A DNA stretch of 64,000 nucleotides from Amphiura filiformis. Taxonomy: Eukaryota; Echinodermata; Ophiuroidea; Amphilepidida; Amphiuridae. Shown piece after piece: positions 44,301 through 56,600 of the stretch. The notes under the pieces are model-generated. The model had not been told where the DNA came from. It saw only the letters and a list, made by a program, of their open reading frames with translations, and searched no databases. Location: positions 744,001 through 808,000 of the forward strand of contig NW_027305496.1 in the NCBI RefSeq assembly GCF_039555335.1, read 5' to 3'. Position 1 is the stretch's first letter; the number at the start of each line of letters is the position of its first letter. The position numbers and the translations under genes are program-made.

Positions 44301-47300
44301 AGGTTAACAAAATACTGTTTAGTCGTAGGTTAACGCCTAATTCATATTCTGGAGGAATATGAAAAAGAATTCCTGTAAAATAGTTGCAGAGTTTTGGAAC
44401 GAATTTATAGTTCAAGTTTAATGTCTCGAAGTTTTGGAAATAAAAACTAGTTGCAGTTAAAAAATATAATCAAAAAAAAAAAAAAAAAAAAAAATTGTAA
44501 GATTGATATGATGATATTTCTTATTTTGTGTTCAGTCACTACTTGATTTATTAATTTTACAATTTTAGGTTGACCGCATCGGATTTGAAGACACCAAAGA
44601 TACAGTTTCACATCCAGGACTTGTCGCCAAATATGTCCAGATACATCAGGCTTTTGGAATTGACTGGTCTAGAGTACAATGGAGTGATATACGCAAGCCT
44701 CTGTACTCTGCTATTGCAGCGAGACTCTTTTTGTCTAACAAACCACATGTATGTACGCCAATACGTAAACACTCACAACGCACTGACCATCATCCTTTGT
44801 TATGCATAGTCCTGCAAAAAGTCGGTCGATGCATCGGACAAATCAGCACAATTAAGATATTCACCTTTTTGATTTGTAATTCATTTTCCATTAGAGAATG
44901 AATTTGGAGAAAACCTTCTGATAATTACAAACACTCGCTGAGCAGCAAGACTTTCCCTCTAAGCTTTTAATCCGATAAGCTGATTATCTTTTTGTTTTCA
45001 TGAATTGGAAGACATTCTTTGATGTATTACTGAGCTCAATCATCTGAAATTACTAGCAACCCAGGCTGGTGGCTCAGCATAGTATTTTATTAAAGCCATA
45101 TTATAACATTTGCTGAGGAGGACGCCTCACTGAATTTTTTTTAATTCATTTTTTACACGATTAAATTGTACTTTATTAAACCAATATAGCCTGCAAAAAT
45201 CAAGACTCTAGGTGCTGTAGTTTTGTCAAAATCAGAGATTTTGAATAAAAGGCTGATTCAGCCCTTTATTATTACGATGGAATTGTTAGTCGAACGCATA
45301 CACGATGTTCATAACACACAGTACTGGGGTGCGTGCGCGACGGTGATATACACAACAAAGGGTCGTACCACAACATGACCGAAGGAGTGGTACGTATTGG
45401 CGACATGTGCGCTGGTAGTAAATTCCAATTTTCTTTGCTTTGAAGTAGTTGTTCGGCTCAAAAATAAAAGGGGATATATCTGACAGTAAAAGCTAACATT
45501 TTATGGCAAAGAAATGCTAATCTATTTTGTTTGAAAATGTTATAATATTGCTTTAACAGAAGGTTTTCTCCAAATTCGTTTCCTAATGCTCGGTTAAATA
45601 ATAATTTAAAAAAAAATCAGTATTGTCGGATAAAAACATGGTGGTTAAAATTAGGCATGGATTTGTGTATTTTTTTTTGTATTAACTTTTTGGCGTTTCA
45701 AACTAATAAGTTCGTTAAAGAAGGATTTCTCACAACTCTATTCGAGTGATCGTGTTGGTCTAACAGAATGTCCGTTTTATTTTCAACCTTTTGTACTTGC
45801 GACTGCCAAAATGTTAAACTCAGTACATCTTTTCTAATATAAGCAGTAGAAATAATCGATATTTCTATTGTGGCGTGCAAAATCATCCATCCATTCGCGA
45901 GTTGATTTTGACAAAGTGGGTAGTCGGAATTGAAAAATGGTGCAGTTTGTAAAAATCGAAAATCTTACACAGGAAGCCTAAATTTCACAAGTTTTGTTCT
46001 GACAAAACCAATTTTGACATTTCGTGATTTTAATAAAAATGTATTAGTACTAGACAATAAACTTTAAAATGATACAAAAAATATATAAATAGCATCAATA
46101 CTTTTCAAGATTTGGATAATTTTGCAAATGATACCTTGATAGTTTGCCAAATTGCTATTCTGAGTAATGGGCTAATTATCTTCTGGTTCAAATATTGCTT
46201 ATTGCTGTATTACAAACTTATAGCAGGTCCACTCATCGGCATGAATAGTATTCCTTTGTGAACCGAAGCCATCCAGAAGAATTTCTTAATGATTTGCCTG
46301 CTGCTTATAAACTTCAACGAAGTTTTGAAATAATGTTCTGAAAATATCAATAGCTATCTAAAGAATCTGGGCTTGTTTTTTGTTCTGTTTTGAATGCATT
46401 GTCAAGCTGTTTCAAAATATTACCACTTATTGAAATATTGTAAAACACTGGTAAAATATGACACATTGCCAAAGGAGACAGTAGCGTAAGTTTTTTTTTG
46501 TCGTTTACAGGCAATACCTTATAGTGCTTATATAGCAGGTCAAGCAGTTTACTGGAAACTATTGGTGCAATATGGCACATAGTTTTAGGAGTCAGTAGCG
46601 TAATGCTTTTCTTGTCGTTTACAGGCAATACCTAAACTGAATTTGGATTTTGTTCGACATCAGACTCATTTTGCTTGATCGCATCACATATAGCAGGTTC
46701 TGGAAACGATTTGTGAAATATTACACATTATTTCAGGAGTCAGTAGCGTAATGAGTTTCTTATCGTTTGCAGCCATATCTAATAGAGCATATGCAGCAGG
46801 TCAAACAGCTCACGGAAACCATTGGTGAAATATAATAACATTATGTAACTTGTCGTTTGCAGGCAATACCTAATAGTGCTGATATAGTAGGTCAAGCAGC
46901 TTACTGGAAACTACACTACAATACCGCTGGTAACGGGACAGAACAAGATTTTATTGACAGAGTGGAGGCGTGCGTAGTTCAAGGTAAAAAGTGGTTAAGT
47001 TAAGGAGAAACTCTTCGCTGTATTGAGTTGTTTTTTTTAATCAAAAAACGCATTAATAGTTATGCATGATCGAAATGCAATTGTTTTTTAATAGATATTT
47101 TGAGCACGAGCTAAACACGTTTCAAAAGACATATAACAAACTTTGTTAATTTAACCAACTCTTCTTACTTTTCGGATATAAATTATATTGTATACTTATT
47201 CGAAAATTCGTGGTTAATTGAGTTTACTTTTCAATGTTTTTGCTTTAAATTGTTTTAAGCCATATTGGACATTTTCCAGCCTGGAACGTGAGTTTCAGCA

Positions 47301-50300
47301 GACAAAACAGACTGAAGATTGTTTATGACATTTATTTGCATCGTATAGCCATCACATTGCCCTATTTTCCAACATTTCTTTTTATGTACATATCAATTGC
47401 AAACCCGGTCCCTGGGTACCCGGAGATGGCCGGGTCGTGGGCCGGAGATTTGGGGTTTAAAAGTTCAAGTCCCGGGTAAACAACTAACTATTCCCGGACC
47501 CTCCTGGTCAAACTCTTGAGCCACTCCCCGGCTCGGGGGTATTCCACGGTCCAAGTTCCCTGCCCTGGACATCAGATATAGGCATATATCTTTTGGTTTT
47601 AATATCGCGGCGATCTTGTCATACGGATTCAAAATTCGGCAGGTATGTCTTCAATGGAGTAAGGTTTCCGAGGTTTCGTCATAACATAGGGCAGATCGTA
47701 GCTATTATACTGTAGATCATCCGGCTGTTAATTAAACTATATAATATGATGTGGAGCTCGAACACTGATGAAGACTTTAGAGTCGCTGGATTCAGATGTT
47801 TTTGCTGGCTTGGAACGTTTGCCATGTTCAAAGAATTTTGTCTGACACGGCGTTTATTTTATAGGCCTAATGGTCTACAGTACGCATCCAACACTCATGA
47901 ATTTTTCGTGCTTTACAGTGGCAAGGTGACGGGACACTTAATTTCTTTCTGCAACCATAATGGGCCGCAATATATCACTAACCGCATAGTCCGAGGCAAG
48001 GTTCATTATTGTCAGGGTTAGGGTCTTAGGGTTAGGGTCTTATGGTTAGGGTAAGGGTTAGGGGTTAGAGTTAGGGGTTATGGTTATGGTTATGGTTATG
48101 GTTATGGTTATGGTTAGGGTTAGGGTTATGGTTAGGGTTAGGGTTAGGGTTAGGGTTAGGGTTAGGGTTAGGGTTAGGGTTAGGGTTAGGATTAGGGGTT
48201 AGGGTCAGTGCTAGGGTAGGGGTAAGGGTTAGGGTAAGGGTTAGGGATTAGGGTTAGGGTTAGGGTTAGGATTTTATTCGTATTTATTAGTACTAATATA
48301 CTAGTGTGTATGCACTTTATTCCGTAATCAATAAGTATCATAAACAAACACCTTTCTGGCACAACGAATCATAGCACAGTCGTGTAGGTATTAGAATATG
48401 GGTACATAGATTGTGGGTTCGAACCCCCGGTAAACCGTTGTAGAATTTTAATTCTATCGATTTCTTTTTATTTTATTAAGTAAGAGGAAATAATAATGGT
48501 AATAAACTCGTGTTATATCTAGTCTCATAGGCCTATAATTATGTATGTACTATGTGTTATCGCATTGCGGCCCATTATGGTTGCAGAAAGAAATTACGCT
48601 GACGGGACGGGGTATCCCTCTGACTTTGTTGTGCCACCACTATTGTTATGCATGCTTGTTTATATCTTTCAAATATTTTTACGAGGTATGAATGGTAAAT
48701 GCTGGGAATAAACCGGTAATATCGTATATTGATAGGGCTTACATGTATAGTGGCCATATCAATATACAATTGCATTTGGTTGCAGTTGACAGGTGCATTA
48801 CTACGCTGCAACTTTTAAACACATATCTAAATCTCTTCACAATATATTATTAAATTAATTTGACCAAGGTGTGTGGCTTGTTTTCCCTTTTAATTAGTTT
48901 TCTTTTAATAAATAACAGAGTGCGCTGTGGAAGGAATTGACTTGGCTTTTGTAATTGACGGTTCTGGAAGCATTGATGCCATCAATTTTGAAACAGCTAA
49001 AAACTTTGTAATGCGAGTTGTTGATGGATTTAACATCGGTCCTAATAACACAAGGGTTGGAGTGATTCAGTACTCAGCCTCACCTGTGATTGAGTTTGAT
49101 TTCGATGACTATAGCACCAAAGCGGACGTGCAAGCAGCAGTTACAGCTATCCGGTTAGTTATTTCCTTAAAGAGTTTATTTTCGTATAAATTGCAGTACA
49201 TTTTGAGCTATATTGTTTTATTTTGTTTAATTCTGTTCTTGCCATAGCTTGGCTTATAACAGTGTTCGATTTGTTTTTAACATTTTAGATACCAAGATGG
49301 AGGTACAAATACCGGCGATGCAATATATCTTATGACTAATACTTTGTTTGGACCATCACGTGGGGCTCGCCCGAGATCGTTGAACATACCTCGTGTTGCG
49401 GTCATAATCACCGATGGGCAATCACAGGATCAGGTATTGGGTCCGGCGAACGACGCTCGCAATTCTATGATCACTATTTTTGCTATTGGGGTAGCAAGTT
49501 ATGACCAGGGAGAATTGAATGAAATAGCCAATGATCCAGACGCACAATTCACATTTACGGCGGATAATTTTGATGTGATTGCAAATTTAAAGGCTCTAAT
49601 AGGAACAGCTGCTTGTAGAGGTACACTGTTACAACGTTTTGTATTCTTACCCAAAGTTGGTTCAATCTTAACATGAGTTTATGTTATTTTCAACGGTAAA
49701 AGTACACATTGTTTTATATGTGATCTGTGTAGGTAAATGTCTAAAGTGGGGCTCAGTGGTTACGGCCTTGGAGTCATAATCCGAGAGCTTGCGCGACGTG
49801 CGTGGGTTCGAGTCTCCGTCCCACCACCGTGTTGCGCCCTTGGGAAAGGCGCTTTGCCTCGCTTGCCTCACCCAACCCAGGTACAATGGGAAGCTGTTAG
49901 GAGTAGTCACAGTCGTTGTACTGATGGACCCTGTGCCACTTGTAGGCTGCAAACGTGGTTTCGACATATTCTAATAACGGCGGCATAAATGTAAAGCGCT
50001 TTGATGCTGTTTAAGGCATAAAGCGCTATATAAATATCTACATTTATTTATTTATTTAGATAAAGTGATGAAGTTCTGATATAACAAATTGAGGACCGTG
50101 CCGATGTACCTATCTGTTATTTCAAATAAATAACCACCAGAATAATGTCCCAAGGTATAAGTACACTACCATTATTTTAATAGTGGAGCCATTTTCGTCC
50201 AAGAGCTTCCAAGCAGAGAACAACAAGCAGTGAATGTCTCCACCACAGTCTTTGCACACGGCCGAGTGCATAGCAATGTGAGAGCTGTGGAGCTTCTAGC

Positions 50301-53300
50301 TGAAAATGGGAATTTTTGATTTTTTTTTTTATATCAAACGAAAGCTAACACTTCCCCCAAAAATACTTTTCGTCACAATGTTATAGCAAGGCGAATACGA
50401 TAAATATGTTGAAAACTACCCATCCAATCACATTTTATGACCAAAATGTACGTTTTAAAAGTCAAAACCTCAAGAAGTGTTCCTTACAATATTTTGTCAA
50501 ATTTTATGTCCATACACTAGCGTCACTAGAATGAGCAATGACCAATTCTCTTTAAATTGCAAATACTGTGCAAAAAGTTTTCGTCTGTTTTGTTATACAG
50601 TTGTAAATTCAATGAACTATGACTTTGTTAAAAGAGCGCATACAAATTGATATGGTGCAGTAACGGCATTTGTATTAGCACAGTACTCTTTTAGTCTGCC
50701 TTAATATTGTCACAGGCGTCCTCTTTTGACCTAGGCACTAGTGCCATCCCCTTGTCATCACGAGCTCATCAATCATCGCGGGTTCTAATTTCGTTAGAAC
50801 TGAGTGTCTGGAAGAATGCGCAGGATACGGATGGTCCGTGACAATAAGAAAACTTCATAATTACAGATACGCAATCCATCTGGAGGATTTGATGATGCGT
50901 AACTTTTTCCTAGTGGTATTTATAGATATCAGGTCCCATACAATTAAAATTCTTCTTGTTTTTGACCGCTTTTAAGTTCACAAGGCGATGTTTCCTTTAT
51001 TTTGTCCATGACATGACCAGTTTGCCTTTTTATCATACAGCTATGCACAATTAGTATCATGACCCAGATGGGTATTCAGTTCCATCTGATAACCATCAGA
51101 GGATGATTTTTAGTTTGTAATATTAACGGTGGATATCATGCATTAATTGGTCAAGCAAAGTACGGTTATATGAGTTAATACCTTCTTTTTCGGCAAGTAT
51201 TGGTAAAAGAAGACTTCTTTGTTTAATTAATCTGTAGTCTAATTTATGTCTCTCTCCTTTGCAGACAATTTAATTGTTCAATCATGCATTTTGTTTATTT
51301 GTTTCTTATTTGTTAGTTTGCTTGATTGTTTGCCTGTTTGTTTGTCTTTTTGTTTGTTCAATTTCATTTCAGTTCCGGTAGAAGTTCCCGTTGACATGCC
51401 AATTGAAGGACTATTGGATTTGAACGCTGTTCGTTATGCCTCGTATCGCATCCCAACGACGAAGATGATGACACTGAAACTAGAAACACCGTCTGGAGAG
51501 GTAAAACTAACCTGAACGAGGTCATTGAGAGATTCGTATGTGTGTATATGTATGAATGAAGAAAAGTAAAAAGTAAAAACAAATACAAATTAATTGACTC
51601 GTCATTTTGTCATACATGTCTACCGACATACATCCATACGTACATATGGACATTTATACGTCGGCTGTATTCCATAGTAGCGTATAGTGAAGCACCGCGA
51701 ATAAACAACTTTTCGAGAAAATCGGGTTTGAAGAAATACCAATTTAAAATCGAGTTGTGTAAATCAGACATTCGTCATATTTTGTAAATTATGTGAAATT
51801 TCGGTAGTTATCTAAATAGATTTTATTTTTATATATTTTTCAAAGTAAATAAATACATAATATTGTTGGCAACCTAAAAAGTACAAAACTATACGTCACT
51901 ATGGAAAACACGCAAAACGCAATATCCTAACCTAATGTTAACCTTACGCCAACTCGATCGCCGTGTAATCCCTATGGCGTTACTTTTCGTCGGCTTCATT
52001 CCATAGTATAGTAGCGCATACGCATCAATATGGATATCGCGCCAATCGATCCTGCTCTAACGTATTAAGTGACGTATAATCGAAGGGTCCAACCTCAAAA
52101 ACATGCTTAGTTTTTGAGTCCCAGTGCACCCTGCGTACAAACTAAGTTAGTACATCACCGCTAAGTCCAAGACCGCTAAGTATCAGCTTTCACATACTAC
52201 AATATTTCGATCATTTAATTAATCGCTCTACATTTTGATACCAAATTTAACGGGATACATGCAATTTGACAGTAAGATTTTGAGTCACAAAGGTGCTTTT
52301 TTTGGTATTTCCTGTCTTAGGCACCACGTTCAATTTAGGCCTATAGAACTATCGGTGTCTGGTTAGGTACCGATGACTCTTGACATCGCTCCCTGGAGAT
52401 ATATATAATAAATTGTATCAGGCATAATAATTAAAGTTGCATAGTTTTATTGTTTTTCATTTAAATAAAAAAACAAATGCACTGTACAGATATTCAGGGT
52501 ACGATAAAAAGTGACATCTGTACCTATTCGGGCACCGAGAGCGCTATAGGACCAGAAAATGTTGTGCTTTACTAATTACTGTTGTCAGATACATTTTCTA
52601 AAGCGTACTGTGAATGATATCTACACACGTCATGTCAAAACTTGATGTATTTGTACATATACATGAAAGTAAAATGATATGATATACATATTATGTATTT
52701 TTACAGGGAGCTAATGCATATTTGTCAACAAAAATCCGCAATCCAAATGCAGCACTTTATGACTGGATGTTAGAGACTAGTCCGGCACAACGTTATGATC
52801 AAGTTTTTATCAACTTCAACAGCCAGGTATTTATATACTTGCACAAAAGAACTATTGTGACCTCTTCACTTAAATCCCGAAAATATATTTGTAAAGAGTT
52901 TTATACAGATTGGAAAGTAAGCATTAAAATAATTCCTAAACATGACCTAAAATGGGATAGCCTTTATTTGATTGACAATTCGATGGAACAAAGGAAGAAA
53001 AGTGCCACTTCATTGATTGTTCCTTTCAATTATTTTAAAATAAATATATATATATAGAGTGAGGTGTTGTAATATAGTATTGCAGTCCTAGCAAACACAA
53101 AACATGTTTAAAACGTTTTAAACGGGTTACATTTTAAGTTTTTTGGTTTTGGTACAAACATTGTAATAACATTAAATGTCTTATTATATAAACGTCATCA
53201 AATGGTTTTAAAACGTTTTGTTTGAGACTGTTTTAAACTCTTTAGGAGCCTTTTATATAACCACATGAGAACGTTTTCTGGCAACATTTTCTAACCTTTT

Positions 53301-53522
53301 GTCCAAAACGGTCTGTTTTCGCTAGGGTGCGTCGTATATTATTTTGTGTAAAGGTAATAATGTTACATTATGCAAGTTGTTTAGTTATAATAATGCAATT
53401 TATAAGATAAAGACAATTTATTGTTCTTATATTGTTTGTTTGTTTATTTATTTGTTTCTTTTTTGTTTCTTTGTTTCTTTGTATGTTTCTTTGTTTGTTT
53501 ATTTCTTTTTTTTCTTTTTTTT

Positions 53523-53618
<96 letters not shown>

Positions 53619-56600
53619 TTGTTATTTCTTTCTTTCTTTTTATTATTATGTAGATAAATCTTTTCTAATATTATTTAATATAATTTATATCATCAACATG
53701 GATGAGTTCTCAATACCGTATTTGGTAAAGCCTGGAATACAAATTGATTACTGTACACTTATTTGGTAAAGCTGCTACACCGTGTTTCATAACGGCGATC
53801 GTCAGGCAACTGACTACTGAGATGCATACTTTTCTAATATTATGTAGATATATATGTCCGGTGCAACAGACGTCTTTGCTACAATTGCGAACAAGGCAAC
53901 TCCAACTCCTGGTACAAATAATACCAATACTCGATACAATCTTGTAGGAGAGGAAGGAAACACACTCATACCTATAACGACCAGTCCACCACAGGGTAAG
54001 ACTATGAAAAGAAAAAAGTTCTTCATTTGTACCTCCACAAAATAGTGTTATTGATAAAGTGTTAGTGATAAAGTGATATTGATATTGTTGAATAGTTGTG
54101 AGCCATTATTATTAACATATGACAAAATTGTGATTTAAGACTTTTTGTCGTAGACATAACAGATATGTGACGTGTCATGTCAAAAGGAGACACTTTTGGG
54201 CAGGTTATCAATTTTGAAGTTTTTACATATCCTAAATAAAGAGATATTTTGCCCCACAACGCCGTTTTCCCCAATGAAATCGGACATTCCTAAGCGAAGA
54301 TATTGAATTCGTAAGTTATGGTAGTATAAAATTAGAAATTGAAATATCGGCCTTCAAAAATATTATTGACAATGTTGAGGGTAGGAATTATACCTAGAAA
54401 AAAATTCTAAAAAAATACAAGATGCCAGTTATATTCCGGTCTGAAACTCTCACACAATATTTTAAACATTAATAACATCACAAATTCGTAATAAACCCAA
54501 ATTGTGAAAAAAATCACCCCGGGCAGATTTTGGCTATTTCTCTATTTGCGATCCTGCCCAAAAGTTTCTCCTTTTGACATGACACGTCACATATATTTTT
54601 ATTTTTATGTTTAGGATTTTCATGTAGCCCAAACAAGCCATGTGCTAATGGTGGAACGTGTGTAATGAGCCCCAGAGGAAGTGGTCATTATGTTTGCCTG
54701 TGTCAAACCTGTTACACGGGACAAAGATGTGAAATTGGTAAGTTAGCTGTACAATGCTACACGCTTAGATTATTAATACACAGATTGGAATTTTCCATGC
54801 CTGAGCCCTATAAGCGTACTCGAATTCAGCTGACGCCGGTACAGCGTACAGACCTGGCGACATCGCTTATCTTACGCGCGAAGTTTCTTTTGTGTACGCT
54901 CGCGCTGTTTGCGCTATTTTTGAGTTTGCTCACGCGGTACCTGACTTAGCGTCGATCCCCTGAGGCAACATGCCATGTTTCCGCGGTATGGATACACGTA
55001 TTAAGTTTAAGTGTCCATTATATTTTGCTAATTAGGTACTTCTTTAACCATGTTACTTGTTCTCCATTTTATTCTTTATCTCAATCACTATATATAAAAA
55101 AATCTAATATATATACATTGACCGTTTGTCAAATAGCTTAAACATGCCTTCACTTGTTTTAATGGGGCATTTTATGATCCATAGGGTTATCCCCCACTTT
55201 TCGCAAATGAAGTTTAAGATTTTCTTTTAAAACCTCTGACTGTAAAATGTTTTTGTACCAAAACATTCATACAGATTTATTCGCTTAGCAAAAATATCGT
55301 GACATTATTATTTAATATACATAGTCATGGGATGCATTATTCACAAAATCAAAATCGGAATCAATTGAAACTTTGGGAATAAACCCTTTTCGTGGATATC
55401 TACTTAAACATCCCATAAACGACGTTTTATCTATTTCAGATAACAGCGGATGTTCCAATGTCGCATGTCAGAACGGAGGCCAGTGTACACCTTTTCCTAA
55501 TTCATGTAGTCAAGCCTACTGCACCTGTCCACCTTGCTTCTATGGCCGTTTCTGTGAAAACAGTAAGTTGGGAGATTTCTTACGTCAACGTTTACATCTA
55601 CGTGTACGCCTGGACAAACGATTCATGCGAGCCACTATAAGCTGCGCCCCTAGCGGTTGCTCTTGACAGTCCAATGTTTGACCTCCATAGTCGACATCCT
55701 TGTTGTAGCCACCATTGGATTTTCAAGCGAATCTTGGAAAGAGTTACATGAATGATTCAGTTCGATCGATGGATCTACTGTAATTGTAAATTGATATTTT
55801 AGTGTGCATTCACGTGTAACATCATGATGTTGACATTTAAACATAAAATGACCCATCTTCATGTTTTGTATTTGTATAACGTGGGCTTTGAAATGTCGTG
55901 TGTATTGTGATATCTCCCTACCAACCGATGGAGGCAAATTGTTTCATTTTCATTGATTTAACTGACAGAAAAGCCCAACATCGAGCAATAATCTCAATTT
56001 AAGCTTGAGTGGTTCGAGTGATAGCACCGAGTTTGTTATCTGCACAATGCTCTACTTGCGCAGGGCAAACTGCGAAAAATGCGAAATAGCAACGAGGTAT
56101 ATTATTTTGTCCTCCATAATTGACTCGCATTGTGAAGTTGATTCTCTTTGGGTCTAATCTATTTGATACCACCACAAGTGTATGTTGCAAATTGCAAGTT
56201 CACTAACTCGAGTGAATGTGATGCGTCAGAAGTGGGTCTCAAATATCAAACATCATAACCTTTAAGAATATTGATTATTCCTTAGAAGAGTGTACAATCT
56301 ATGTTCGTCAGTGATAGCAAGATACTGAATTATTTAATTTGTTCCAGGGGTCAACGCTTGTTTCAACCATAGATGTCAGAATGGTGCAATGTGTGTGAGC
56401 CCTCAAGGGACCTGTCGCGACTACCAATGCCATTGCTCTGGATGCTTCTCGGGACCGTTCTGTGACATTCGTAAGCATTGTTTCAATACTATAGTACGCA
56501 CACTAATTAAGTAACCAGTTATGTTCGCCCTGTATATCCTAAACAAAATTGGAACCAGCAGCCGATAGCTGCATCATTTGGGTCGGGTTTAAAACCTCAT

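Noticed and set aside
46347-46628. Minus-strand 93-residue ORF with repeated VNDKK
   Set aside because: It is the antisense of the decayed pseudo-exon array; repetition comes from the DNA repeat.
48372-48430. Functional tRNA gene
   Set aside because: A and B boxes are good but the acceptor and T stems do not pair.
53344-53769. Long Phe/Leu/Ser open frames
   Set aside because: They are translations of the CTTT microsatellite in several frames, not a gene.
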